Shown here: piece by piece, positions 15,668 through 24,468 of the stretch
Layout of the letters: every line of letters begins with the position of its first letter
How positions within the stretch are numbered: position 1 is the first letter of the stretch
Source: an uncultured Bacilli bacterium
GTDB taxonomy: Bacteria > Bacillota_I > Bacilli_A > RF39 > UBA660
NCBI GenBank assembly: GCA_934096405.1
Contig: CAKOLW010000011.1
Span: 1 to 40,731 of the forward strand
DNA length: 40,731 nt
Direction: 5' to 3'
The notes under the pieces: model-generated
The model's input: only the letters and a program-made list of their open reading frames with translations
Told to the model about the DNA's origin: nothing
Database searches by the model: none
Program-made: the position numbers and the translations under genes

Positions 15668-16855
15668 ATGAATAGAGAAAATGAAATTTACAATATTAGA
15701 ATTGATGAAATCATACCAAACAGATTTCAACCAAGACTAGAATTCAATGAGAAAGAATTAGATAATCTAGCAGAGAGCATTAAACTACATGGCATAATAC
15801 AACCATTAGTTTTAAGGCGTGTTGGAGATAAGTATGAAATCATTGCTGGCGAAAGAAGATACAAAGCATCAGTAAAAGCAGGTCTCCAAACAGTACCAGC
15901 TATTGTAATGAATATAGATGATAAACAAAGTGCAGAAGTTGCTGTAGTAGAAAATTTACAAAGAAAAAATTTAACTGCTATAGAAGAAGCACAATCCTAT
16001 AAAAAAATACTTGATATGGGATACCTTACACAAGAACAATTAGCACAAAGAATGGGTGTATCTCAACCAACAATTGCAAATAAATTAAGACTATTATCAT
16101 TAACTATTCAAGTAAAAGAAGCTCTTTTAAAAAATCAAATATCAGAAAGACATGCTAGAAGTTTACTACTTTTAACAGATGCAAATATGCAAATAAATAT
16201 GTTAAATAGAATTATTAATGAAAGATTAACAGTAAGACAAACTGATGAAGAAATAGCAAAACTACTTGGTAAACCAGTTTCTTCAACTACACAGTCAGTT
16301 CAAAATGAAATTCCTATCAAATCTCAACCAACACCATTAACTCAAAATGACATACCAGCATTTGATGTAGATACAACTAAAATTAGAAATGAAGCAGAAA
16401 ATATTATCCCAGAACATAAAGAAGCGGACTTAGATATGTTATTAAGAACAGAACCTGCAGAAGAAAAAGTCACAACCGATGATAAATTGAAAGAACAATC
16501 AAAAAGTATTGATACTGAAAATATAACAGGAACAACAAATATGTCAATCAATCCTTTTGAAGAAGTAGAAACGGAAACACTTGACTTTGACATTCCAAAT
16601 AAACAAGTTCAACCTATGGAAACAGATTACAATACATCAACAAATAGTTTAATAGAAGAATTTAAAAAACAACAAGTACAACCAGTTCAACCACAACCTG
16701 AACCTTCTATATCAGAAACAAAGAGTATAAGTACTGCAATAAACAAAGCAAGAAATGAAGTAAAAGAAATAGAAGACTTAGGATTTGATGTAGAAACAGA
16801 AGAATTTGATTTTGAAGATATGTACCAAATAATAATAAAAATAAAAAAAGATTAA
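15668..16855 (+). CDS. noc: nucleoid occlusion protein Noc (ParB family)
   Basis: ParB-family CTPase clamp that binds NBS sites and blocks division over the nucleoid. It has 395 residues. The CTP-binding motifs are GERRYKA (61-67) and ENLQR (95-99). In the helix-turn-helix, Gln133, Lys139 and Arg161 match three of the four residues that set Noc rather than ParB specificity; the fourth, usually Lys, is Ser144. Residues about 204-352 are a Pro/Gln/Glu/Thr-rich insert. The end (STAINKAR to YQIIIKIKKD, 355-394) resembles the C-terminal dimerisation domain. Unlike B. subtilis Noc it has no amphipathic N-terminal helix. It follows rsmG, the usual place, without parA-parB next to it. Confidence 0.87.
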   Translation: MNRENEIYNIRIDEIIPNRFQPRLEFNEKELDNLAESIKLHGIIQPLVLRRVGDKYEIIAGERRYKASVKAGLQTVPAIVMNIDDKQSAEVAVVENLQRKNLTAIEEAQSYKKILDMGYLTQEQLAQRMGVSQPTIANKLRLLSLTIQVKEALLKNQISERHARSLLLLTDANMQINMLNRIINERLTVRQTDEEIAKLLGKPVSSTTQSVQNEIPIKSQPTPLTQNDIPAFDVDTTKIRNEAENIIPEHKEADLDMLLRTEPAEEKVTTDDKLKEQSKSIDTENITGTTNMSINPFEEVETETLDFDIPNKQVQPMETDYNTSTNSLIEEFKKQQVQPVQPQPEPSISETKSISTAINKARNEVKEIEDLGFDVETEEFDFEDMYQIIIKIKKD

Positions 16856-16876
16856 CTCCATTTAAGGAGTTTTTTC
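16854..16876. terminator. terminator between noc and the PBP gene
   Basis: AACTCC (16854-16859) and GGAGTT (16866-16871) form a stem followed by T residues on the plus strand. It overlaps the 3' end of the convergent PBP gene. On the minus strand the T-run is interrupted but present. Confidence 0.75.
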
Positions 16877-18865
16877 TTTCATAAAAATATTATTTTTATT
16901 TGTATCGTTGTAATTAGGCTCAGTTCCTTTAATAAAATAAAGTAAATCTTTAGTTGACAAATCAGTAGTGCTTCCACTAATAGGATTTACAAAAGTTCCA
17001 GTTACGCCATTTGGAATACTATACCAATTATTATCTTTTCCATTTAAATAAGCCTCAATTGACCTAGCCCATATTTTTTTAGTAATTTTAGAAGAAATAT
17101 CATCCACACTTTTATTATCATCAAAACCATTCCATACCATTACCAACGCATCTGGATTATATCCCACTACCCAAAAATCAGTCGCAGTACTTCCCGATTT
17201 AACAGCATATTTTTTACTTAACATCCCACTAATACTTAACATAGTTGGAGAAGTATAATCAATATAATCATAATTGTATGTATTACTCATCATTTCATTT
17301 AAAATAAAAGTCATTCTTTTATCTAAAACTTGCTCTTCTTCATAATTATTTTCATATAAAACATTACCATCTAAATCAGTAACCTTTTTAATAAAAACAG
17401 GTCTATTCTTAATTCCTTCATTAGCCAAAGTATTAAATGCATTGGAATAATCTAACATACTAATTTCAGTAGTACCTAAACTTAGAGAAACATTACTCGA
17501 TAAACTCGTATTAATTCCCATTCTCTTACCTACATTTTTTAAATTTTTAGGACCTAAAAACAAATTAGTTTTAACAGCATAAATATTATCTGAAAGAGCA
17601 ATAGCTTCAGCCATTGTGATCTCTTTATTAGCATAATTGTCTGCATAATTGCTTGGTGTATATGTTTGATTCTTATCAATAACAAATGTAGTTTTTTCAC
17701 TCATAAAAGTTGAAACGGGTGTCATACCATTTTCTAAAGCTGAATAATAAAGAATAGGTTTAAAAGTTGAACCAACCTGCCTTTTAGCTTGAGTAACCCT
17801 ATTAAATTCACTTTCATTATAGTTTTTTCCACCCACTAATGCAACAACATTACCAGTCTTTGGTTCTCTTACCATAACCCCTACCTGCAAATCTCCACTA
17901 TCCCTCATTTCTTCTTCTATAATATTATCTATATTCTTTTGAGCTTCTATATCTAAATTCGTATAAATCTTAATTCCCCCAACTTCGATTAATGATTTAG
18001 GAATTTCACTAATACTCTCCAACTCTTCCAACACTGCATCCTTATAATATAAAGAACTAACGACATAATTATTAGCTTTAACTCCATAGAAACTTAATTC
18101 TTCATTATATGCTTTATCTCTTTCTTCTTTATTTATATAGTCATTATTTAACATACTATCTAAAACAACTTTTTGTCTTTTCTTTGCATTATCATAATAA
18201 TATTTAGGATTATAATATGTTGGATTCTTAGGTATTCCCACTATAATACTAGCTTCAGCTAAACTTAAATCACTAGCATGTTTATTAAAATAATATAAAC
18301 TAGCATCTTCTATTCCGTAATTTCCAGAACCAAAATTAATTGTATTCAAATACCCTTCTAATATTTCATCTTTCGTATAATGTACTTCAAGTTCAAAAGT
18401 TAAATATGCTTCATCTATCTTTCTTTCCCACGTTTTATCAAAAGACAAAAATAAATTTTTAATATATTGCTGACTAATAGTTGAAGCACCTTGGTCTAAA
18501 TTTCCAGTCTTAATATCGTGATATAATGCTTTAGCAATTCTTAAAAAATCAAATCCATTATGACTATAAAAATTTTTATCTTCAGTAGCAACAATCCCTT
18601 CAATAGCGTATTTACTAATCTTATCTAAACTAACCCAGTTTGTATTAGAACTATTCGAATAAAACTCATTCTCATCCTTATCATACATAACAATTCTATT
18701 AGCGCTTCTAATATCTATTTTAGGTGTAATATAAGCATACAAATAAAATCCCATAATAACTATGAAAGAAACAATAACTACAAAAGTGAATATTTTCCAT
18801 GCCATATACAATTTTTTCATATTAATATTATTTGATAAAAATTTAAAAATATAAGCAAAAATCAT
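16862..18865 (-). CDS. class A penicillin-binding protein (PBP1A type)
   Basis: Bifunctional peptidoglycan glycosyltransferase/transpeptidase. It has 667 residues from the first ATG. A membrane anchor is near 23-47, the GT51 domain has ATEDKNFYSHNGFD near 95 and STISQQYIKNLF, and the transpeptidase has GSTFKP (SxxK), SDN (SxN) and KSGS (in place of KTG). The C-terminus is polar. Neither the first ATG nor the in-frame ATG at 18820 (MKKLYM) has a visible ribosome-binding site, so the start is uncertain. It runs against the direction of replication. Confidence 0.93.
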   Translation of the reverse strand: MIFAYIFKFLSNNINMKKLYMAWKIFTFVVIVSFIVIMGFYLYAYITPKIDIRSANRIVMYDKDENEFYSNSSNTNWVSLDKISKYAIEGIVATEDKNFYSHNGFDFLRIAKALYHDIKTGNLDQGASTISQQYIKNLFLSFDKTWERKIDEAYLTFELEVHYTKDEILEGYLNTINFGSGNYGIEDASLYYFNKHASDLSLAEASIIVGIPKNPTYYNPKYYYDNAKKRQKVVLDSMLNNDYINKEERDKAYNEELSFYGVKANNYVVSSLYYKDAVLEELESISEIPKSLIEVGGIKIYTNLDIEAQKNIDNIIEEEMRDSGDLQVGVMVREPKTGNVVALVGGKNYNESEFNRVTQAKRQVGSTFKPILYYSALENGMTPVSTFMSEKTTFVIDKNQTYTPSNYADNYANKEITMAEAIALSDNIYAVKTNLFLGPKNLKNVGKRMGINTSLSSNVSLSLGTTEISMLDYSNAFNTLANEGIKNRPVFIKKVTDLDGNVLYENNYEEEQVLDKRMTFILNEMMSNTYNYDYIDYTSPTMLSISGMLSKKYAVKSGSTATDFWVVGYNPDALVMVWNGFDDNKSVDDISSKITKKIWARSIEAYLNGKDNNWYSIPNGVTGTFVNPISGSTTDLSTKDLLYFIKGTEPNYNDTNKNNIFMKEKTP

Positions 18866-18915
18866 GATTAATATGTAAATTTTATGAATATAATAAAAAA
18901 GATTAATAAAATTAC

Positions 18916-18943
18916 TTGATTTTATACAAAATATAAGTATAAT
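18916..18943 (+). promoter_or_regulatory. rpoE promoter
   Basis: TTGATT (18916-18921), 16-bp spacer, TATAAT (18938-18943). The leader to the gene is only about 20 nt. Confidence 0.65.
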
Positions 18944-18970
18944 TTTATTGGAAAAGCGATGGTGAAAAAA

Positions 18971-19411
18971 ATGAAATTAAAAACAATAACTGAAGAAGAA
19001 ATAGAAACTATGTCATTTGATGACTTAGCATATGTAATCTTAAAAGAAAAAGGAAAAAAGATGAAGATTAGTGAAATCTTCCAAATTATATGTGAATTGC
19101 AAAATTTAGGTGAATCAGCATATGAATCACAAATAGCAGATTTTTTTACATTACTTGCAACTGAAAAAAGATTTATTCAACTAGACAAGGGATTCTGGGA
19201 TTTAAGGGAGAACCATACATCTAAAATTGATTTAGATGAAGTAGAAGATGATGAAGATGATGTAGAAGAAACAGAAGAAGAAATTCCAGAAACTACTGAT
19301 GAAACAGATGACATGTTTATTGATGAAACAAAAGAATCAGATGATGATGAAGTAGAAGATGAATACAAAGACTTAGTAGTAGTTGATGAAGAAAATGAAA
19401 CTGACCTTTAG
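18971..19411 (+). CDS. rpoE: RNA polymerase delta subunit RpoE
   Basis: Delta factor of Firmicute RNA polymerase, which improves recycling and promoter selectivity. The protein has 146 residues from the ATG at 18971; the upstream in-frame ATG (18959) adds MVKK but GGTGA is placed to serve the second. The N-terminal winged-helix domain (HARE-HTH) spans about 1-85. The C-terminal 60 residues are almost entirely acidic (Asp/Glu), as expected for delta. It precedes prfA. Confidence 0.93.
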   Translation: MKLKTITEEEIETMSFDDLAYVILKEKGKKMKISEIFQIICELQNLGESAYESQIADFFTLLATEKRFIQLDKGFWDLRENHTSKIDLDEVEDDEDDVEETEEEIPETTDETDDMFIDETKESDDDEVEDEYKDLVVVDEENETDL

Positions 19412-19461
19412 CTTACTATTTTAAATATAATTATGTTAAAATAGAAATGAAAGGTGAAAAG

Positions 19462-20526
19462 ATGAAAGAAAGATTAGAATTAATAGAAGAAAGATATAAT
19501 TATTTGACTGAAGAATTAATGAAACCAGAAGTCTTTAATGATTTCAAAAAAATGAAAGAATTAAATAAAGAAAAAAGTTCATTAGAAGAAACAGTAAATG
19601 TTTCGAAAAAATATACTCAAGTTCTTGAAGATTTAGAAGCAGCACATGAAATGACACATGATCCTGAACTAGCAGATTTTGCACATGAAGAAATAGAAAG
19701 ATTGAATGGAGAAAAAAAAGAACTAGAAGATAAAATAACAATTTTATTACTACCAAAAGATCCAAATGATGACAAAAATGTTATTATGGAAATAAGAGGA
19801 GCTGCTGGTGGTGATGAAGGAAACATATTTGCTGGAGATTTATTTAGAATGTATTCTAAATATGCTGAAAAAATGGGATGGAAATTAGAAATAACTAATG
19901 AGGTTCCAGGAGAATCAGGTGGTTATGCAGGAATAGAATTTATGCTATCAGGTGATAATGTTTATTCAAAATTAAAATTTGAAAGTGGTTCACACCGTGT
20001 TCAAAGAGTACCAGCAACAGAATCTCAAGGAAGAGTTCATACTTCTACTGCGACAGTCCTAGTAATGCCTGAAGCAGAAGATGTTGAAGTAGAATTAAAT
20101 GAAAAAGACTTAAAAATAGATGTATGTCGTTCATCAGGCGCTGGGGGACAATGCGTAAATACTACTGACTCAGCTGTAAGAGTAACTCATATACCTACAG
20201 GTTTAATGGTTTATTGTCAAGTTGAAAGAAGTCAAATAAAAAATAAAGAAAAAGCATTAACAATATTAAAATCCAGATTATATGATTTAAAACTAAAAGA
20301 ACAAGAAGAAAAACTAGGAGCTGATAGAAAAACTAAAATAGGAACAGGAGATCGTTCTGAAAAAATAAGGACATATAACTATCCACAAAATAGATTAACT
20401 GACCATAGAATAAACTTTACTATAATGCACTTGGATAAAGTTATGGAAGGTAATTTAGATGAAGTAATAGAAGCTCTAATAACTGAAGACCAAAAATTGA
20501 AAATGGGTATACAAGATGAAAAATAA
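19462..20526 (+). CDS. prfA: peptide chain release factor 1
   Basis: RF1 terminates translation at UAA and UAG. It has 354 residues from the ATG at 19462, which has GGTGA four nt upstream; an earlier in-frame ATG at 19447 has none. The stop-codon tripeptide PxT is PAT (in RVPATESQG) and the catalytic GGQ is in SGAGGQCVNT. The prmC gene starts inside its last codons. An imperfect repeat CTATTTTAA/TTAAAATAG (19416-19444) lies upstream and contains a possible TAAAAT -10. Confidence 0.96.
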   Translation: MKERLELIEERYNYLTEELMKPEVFNDFKKMKELNKEKSSLEETVNVSKKYTQVLEDLEAAHEMTHDPELADFAHEEIERLNGEKKELEDKITILLLPKDPNDDKNVIMEIRGAAGGDEGNIFAGDLFRMYSKYAEKMGWKLEITNEVPGESGGYAGIEFMLSGDNVYSKLKFESGSHRVQRVPATESQGRVHTSTATVLVMPEAEDVEVELNEKDLKIDVCRSSGAGGQCVNTTDSAVRVTHIPTGLMVYCQVERSQIKNKEKALTILKSRLYDLKLKEQEEKLGADRKTKIGTGDRSEKIRTYNYPQNRLTDHRINFTIMHLDKVMEGNLDEVIEALITEDQKLKMGIQDEK

Positions 20527-21256
20527 TATTTCCAAAAGAGAAATAGAAGAATTAAAAAGTATTAATGCTTATACAGAAGAAAACATAAAAAAATTAGAAA
20601 ATAACTACCCGGTACAATATCTTATCGGGTATGTTAACTTTTATGGATTAAAAATTAAAATAAATGAATCAACTTTAATACCAAGATATGAAACAGAATA
20701 TCTAGTAGAAAAAACAATAAAATACATAAATAACTTTAAAATGATTTGTCCTAAAATACTAGACTTATGTACAGGATCTGGCGCTATAGGTCTTACTTTA
20801 AAACATGAAATACCATGTTCAGTAACTTTATCAGACATATCCACAGATGCACTAAAAGTAGCAACACAAAATTCAAAAGAATTAAATTTAGATGTTAATA
20901 TAATAGAAAGTGATTTATTAAATAACATAAAAAAAGAGGAATACGATGTAATAATAAGTAATCCACCATATGTAATGACCAATGAAATACTACCAGAAAA
21001 TGTATTATATGAACCAAAACTAGCACTATATAGTGGTTCAAAAGGTACTGATCACATAGAAAAAATATTTAGCAATATAAAACCATACATGAAAGAAAAA
21101 TCTTTATTAGCATTTGAAATAAATGAAAAAAGTGAAAAAGATTTAACAAAACTAATTAATGAATACTTTAATGAAGAATACACCTATAGTTTTGAAAAAG
21201 ATCTTGCAGGTAAAACAAGATATTTATTTATATTTAAAAATTTGAATAAAAACTAA
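20516..21256 (+). CDS. prmC: release factor glutamine N5-methyltransferase PrmC
   Basis: Methylates the Gln of the GGQ motif in RF1 and RF2. It has 246 residues, shorter than the usual 280 or so because the N-terminal helical domain is reduced. PVQYLIGYVNFYG is near 33-45, the SAM motif LDLCTGSGAIGL near 83-94, and the catalytic NPPYV near 145. It overlaps prfA by 11 nt, so enzyme and substrate are co-expressed. A hairpin follows. Confidence 0.93.
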   Translation: MKNNISKREIEELKSINAYTEENIKKLENNYPVQYLIGYVNFYGLKIKINESTLIPRYETEYLVEKTIKYINNFKMICPKILDLCTGSGAIGLTLKHEIPCSVTLSDISTDALKVATQNSKELNLDVNIIESDLLNNIKKEEYDVIISNPPYVMTNEILPENVLYEPKLALYSGSKGTDHIEKIFSNIKPYMKEKSLLAFEINEKSEKDLTKLINEYFNEEYTYSFEKDLAGKTRYLFIFKNLNKN

Positions 21257-21263
21257 TTAAAGG

Positions 21264-21294
21264 CACCAATATACTTACGAAAGGTTGGTGTTTT
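21264..21294 (+). terminator. hairpin between prmC and spoIIR
   Basis: CACCAA (21264-21269) pairs with TTGGTG (21285-21290), with a 15-nt loop and four T residues. It is a weak terminator. The AAAGG and GGTG parts that would serve as spoIIR ribosome-binding site lie in the loop and stem. Confidence 0.6.
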
Positions 21295-21819
21295 ATTATA
21301 AAAAAAATACTATTAATCATACTAGCGCTTATAACAATATTTGAATTAAAAAATCACACAAATGAATATGTTATCATACCAAAGGAATCTATAAGATTTA
21401 GAATCATACCCAACAGTAACACATTAGAAGACATAACAATGAAAGAAAAAGTAAAAACCGAAATAACGGATGTAATTTCAAACATAGAAACAACAACAGA
21501 CATCAAAGAAACTAGAAAAAAGATAACAGAAAGCATACCAACAATAGAAAATAAAATAAATAATTTATTTGAAAAAGAAAACTATAATCAACTATTTAAA
21601 ATAAAATATGGAATTAATCATTTTCCGGAAAAAATATATAAAAATGTGAAATATCAAGAAGGAGACTATGAATCAATGGTTATAGAAATTGGCGAAGCTA
21701 AAGGAGACAACTATTGGTGTGTGCTATTTCCTCCACTATGTATGATAGATGCAGAAGAATCAGACGATGTAGAATACTCTTTCTTTATAAGTGAAATAAT
21801 TAATAAATACTTTAAATAG
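21295..21819 (+). CDS. spoIIR: sporulation signalling protein SpoIIR
   Basis: SpoIIR is made in the forespore and exported to trigger SpoIIGA to process pro-sigma-E in the mother cell. The conserved parts IRFRIIPNSN, YQEGDYESMVIEIG and NYWCVLFPPLCMID match the family. The first ATG (21439) lies after the IRFRIIPNSN block, but the frame stays open upstream and encodes a basic-hydrophobic signal/anchor (KKILLIILALITIF). That upstream frame has no ATG, GTG, TTG or CTG, so the start is probably ATT at 21295 or ATA at 21298 (174 or 173 residues). It lies between prmC and an mntP-like gene, as in the B. subtilis prfA-prmC-spoIIR-mntP region. Confidence 0.85.
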   Translation: MIKKILLIILALITIFELKNHTNEYVIIPKESIRFRIIPNSNTLEDITMKEKVKTEITDVISNIETTTDIKETRKKITESIPTIENKINNLFEKENYNQLFKIKYGINHFPEKIYKNVKYQEGDYESMVIEIGEAKGDNYWCVLFPPLCMIDAEESDDVEYSFFISEIINKYFK

Positions 21820-21860
21820 AATAATATTTAATAATCTTAATATACTTTACTAGGTGACTT

Positions 21861-22391
21861 ATGGAAATAATAACATTAATAATTATAGGACTATCACTTA
21901 GTATAGATGCATTTAGTCTTTCCTTGGCCTATGGCTTACTAAATATACCAAAAAAAACTATAATATCTACATCTATAACAGTAGGTATTTTTCACTTTAT
22001 AATGCCTATTTTAGGAATGCTACTAGGTAACATCATAACCGATACACTTAATCTTGATAGTAAATATATCTTACTAACAATTTTAATTTTAATACTAATA
22101 GAAATGATAAAATCATTAAAAGAAGAAAACAAGGAACATGAGCTCAACATCATAAACATATTAATATTTGCATTTTTGGTATCATTTGATTCCTTCACAC
22201 TAGGTATAGGAATAAAATATATAACAAGTAACATATTTCTTGCATCTATAATTTTTATGATACTATCTTCTCTATTTACTTTCTTAGGATTCATACTAGG
22301 AAAATACTTAACTAAAAAAGCAACCTATAAAATAAAACTAATAGGAATAATACTTTTACTAGGAGTAATAATGTACTTTTTGTGTAAATAA
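21861..22391 (+). CDS. MntP/YtaF-like membrane protein (Mn efflux family)
   Basis: A 176-residue protein with about six membrane segments. It has the two related half motifs of the MntP/YtaF family: SLSIDAFSLSLAYG (Asp16) and VSFDSFTLGIGI. MntP exports manganese; YtaF is a sporulation membrane protein of the same fold, so the substrate is unsettled here. Its place next to spoIIR agrees with mntP (ywlD) in B. subtilis. AGGTGA precedes the ATG. Confidence 0.8.
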   Translation: MEIITLIIIGLSLSIDAFSLSLAYGLLNIPKKTIISTSITVGIFHFIMPILGMLLGNIITDTLNLDSKYILLTILILILIEMIKSLKEENKEHELNIINILIFAFLVSFDSFTLGIGIKYITSNIFLASIIFMILSSLFTFLGFILGKYLTKKATYKIKLIGIILLLGVIMYFLCK

Positions 22392-22403
22392 ATGTTAAAT
22401 CAA

Positions 22404-22433
22404 TTGACTTTTACAATCAATAAGTCTTATAGT
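22404..22433 (+). promoter_or_regulatory. murA promoter
   Basis: TTGACT (22404-22409), 18-bp spacer, TATAGT (22428-22433), upstream of an AAGGAGG ribosome-binding site. Confidence 0.65.
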
Positions 22434-22461
22434 AGAATTAGATAACTTTAAGGAGGAAACT

Positions 22462-23712
22462 ATGCCTAAACTTAAAATACAAGGTGGAAACACCCTAAGT
22501 GGAACGATTGAAATAAGTGGTGCAAAAAATAGTGCTGTTGCATTATTACCAGCTGCCTTACTATGCAAAACACATAGTAAAATTTTAAAAGTACCAAAAA
22601 TAAGAGATATAGAATATCTTTTAAAAATAATCGAAGTTTTAAATTGTACATATGAAATTAAAGAAAATGAAATTGAAATAAATACTACAAATTTAAAAAA
22701 TGCACCAATTCCAGAAAATCTATCAGAACAAATGAGAGCATCTTATTATTTCATGGGAACCCTACTAGCAAGATTTAAACATGTAGAAATATCCTTTCCG
22801 GGAGGATGCAATATTGGAGCAAGACCAATAGATCAACACATAAAAGGATTTGAAGCATTAGGAGCCCATGTAGAAATAAAGAAAAATAAATACACTATAA
22901 CCGCAGAAAAACTAATTGGAACAAGAATATATCTTGACTTTGCTTCTGTAGGTGCAACTATAAATCTAATGCTTGCTTCTTCATGCGCCGAGGGAGAAAC
23001 TATAATTGAAAATGCTGCTCGTGAACCAGAAATAGTAAATGTAGCTTCATTTCTAATATCAATGGGAGTAAAAATAACTGGAGCCGGTACAAGTACAATA
23101 ATAATTGAAGGTAACAAAAACTTAGATAACGGAATAACTGAAGTATTCCCTGACAGAATAGAAGCTGCCACATATGTAATCCTTGGTTCATTAATTGGAG
23201 AAAATTTAAAAATAACAGGACTAATAAAAGATCATATAAATGCGGTCTTAATAAAACTAAAAGATACTGGAGTAAATTTAATAGAAAGCGATAATGAAGT
23301 AATAGTATCAAAATGTAATAATCTAAAATCAACTAACTTAAAAACTCAAGTATATCCAGGATTTCCAACTGATGCACAACAACCATTTACTGTATTATTA
23401 ACTCAAGCAGAAGGAATAAGCAAAATAACAGAAACAATATATGAATCAAGATTTGTAAGCGCCGGTTTATTAAATGAAATGGGAGCAAATACAAATGCTG
23501 TTGAAAATGTATTGACAATAACAGGTCCAACAAAATTAAAAGGAGCAAACCTAACAATACCAGACTTAAGAGGCGGAGCAGCCCTTCTACTGGGGGGGTT
23601 AATAGCCGAAGGAACAACTATACTAGACAACATATCACTAATACTTAGAGGTTATGAAGATGTTGTAGAAAAACTTCAAAAAGTTGGTGCTAAAATTGAA
23701 ATAATCGAGTAA
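22462..23712 (+). CDS. murA: UDP-GlcNAc enolpyruvyltransferase MurA
   Basis: First committed step of peptidoglycan synthesis, adding enolpyruvate from PEP to UDP-GlcNAc in the cytoplasm. It has 416 residues, the normal length. The active-site Cys116 is in PGGCNIGARPIDQHIKGF, so the fosfomycin target residue is kept. The N-terminal SGAKNSAVALLPAALL and the C-terminal DLRGGAALLLGGLIAEG are typical. AAGGAGG lies before the ATG. The terminator that follows reaches into the next gene. Confidence 0.97.
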   Translation: MPKLKIQGGNTLSGTIEISGAKNSAVALLPAALLCKTHSKILKVPKIRDIEYLLKIIEVLNCTYEIKENEIEINTTNLKNAPIPENLSEQMRASYYFMGTLLARFKHVEISFPGGCNIGARPIDQHIKGFEALGAHVEIKKNKYTITAEKLIGTRIYLDFASVGATINLMLASSCAEGETIIENAAREPEIVNVASFLISMGVKITGAGTSTIIIEGNKNLDNGITEVFPDRIEAATYVILGSLIGENLKITGLIKDHINAVLIKLKDTGVNLIESDNEVIVSKCNNLKSTNLKTQVYPGFPTDAQQPFTVLLTQAEGISKITETIYESRFVSAGLLNEMGANTNAVENVLTITGPTKLKGANLTIPDLRGGAALLLGGLIAEGTTILDNISLILRGYEDVVEKLQKVGAKIEIIE

Positions 23713-23764
23713 AATATTATGAGGAAACCAATATGAAAAAGAAAATACTCATAATATTTTTTCT
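23711..23764 (+). terminator. murA terminator enclosing the next gene's start
   Basis: AAAATATTATGAG (23711-23723) and CTCATAATATTTT (23748-23760) form a perfect 13-bp stem followed by T residues (23757-23762). The 24-nt loop contains the ATG of the next gene (23733), and the stem covers part of its GAGG ribosome-binding site. Confidence 0.8.
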
Positions 23765-24449
23765 TACCCTAATACCACTATACTTAATTTATAGATTTAA
23801 TCATAAAGAAACATATATTTACTTAGCTATAGGAGATGAACTCGCTAAAGGACACACACCTTTCAATACTTATGGAGAAAGTTACACAGACTATTTATTT
23901 ACCTATTTAAAAACAAAAAATACAAATGCTGAAATAAATAAAAAATACATAGATGAAGATATGAGAATAACTGACCTAATAAAATCACTAAAAAATATAG
24001 AAGAAAACTCATTAACTCAAGACATAAAAAAGTCTGATATAATAACAATATCAATAGGTAGTGAAGAAATATTTAACAAATTAAAAACCAACTACACAAT
24101 ATATAAAACCAATCCAACTTTATTTAACAAATACATAGACACTCTATTTATAAATCTAACTGAATTACTAAAAGAAATGACAAAATATACAAATAAACCA
24201 ATTTACATAATAGGATACTATAGTCCAATAGAAATAACAGAAGAAAATGCCACTTTAATAAAAAGTATGTTTAACTACATAGATTTAAAATTTAAAGAAC
24301 TAGAAAATAAATATAATATAAAATACATAAATATATATGAAGGATTTAAAAACAACAAAACCTACTTGCCTAACATAAATCACACATTTCCATCACTAGA
24401 AGGATACAATTACATTTCAAATGAAATAATAAAAAAACTAGAGAGTTAA
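23733..24449 (+). CDS. SGNH/GDSL hydrolase-like protein, catalytic Ser lost
   Basis: A 238-residue protein with an N-terminal membrane anchor (residues 4-20) and an SGNH-type fold. Block I reads AIGDELAKG, where the family has GDSxxxG, so the catalytic Ser is Glu36. Block III reads ISIGSEEIF instead of a GxND motif. Block V keeps His217, but the Asp three residues earlier is Asn214. It resembles extracytoplasmic lipases of the YpmR/TesA type, but hydrolase activity is doubtful. It follows murA, and its start lies in that gene's terminator. It converges with prfB, overlapping by 4 nt. Confidence 0.68.
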   Translation: MKKKILIIFFLTLIPLYLIYRFNHKETYIYLAIGDELAKGHTPFNTYGESYTDYLFTYLKTKNTNAEINKKYIDEDMRITDLIKSLKNIEENSLTQDIKKSDIITISIGSEEIFNKLKTNYTIYKTNPTLFNKYIDTLFINLTELLKEMTKYTNKPIYIIGYYSPIEITEENATLIKSMFNYIDLKFKELENKYNIKYINIYEGFKNNKTYLPNINHTFPSLEGYNYISNEIIKKLES

Positions 24450-24468
24450 CTTTTTAAATAACTCTCTA
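24439..24468. terminator. bidirectional terminator, SGNH gene and prfB
   Basis: TAGAGAGTTA (24439-24448) pairs with TAACTCTCTA (24459-24468). Seven T residues follow on the minus strand, so it terminates prfB well; on the plus strand the T-run is weaker. Confidence 0.8.

Noticed and set aside
15668..16855. Spo0J/ParB instead of Noc
   Set aside because: Three of four specificity residues are of the Noc type, a Noc palindrome is nearby, and no parA precedes it.
19177..19368. Serine-rich frame on the minus strand
   Set aside because: It is the shadow of the acidic GAA/GAT repeat tail of rpoE.
21439..21819. spoIIR starting at the first ATG
   Set aside because: That start would drop the signal segment and the conserved IRFRIIPNSN block.
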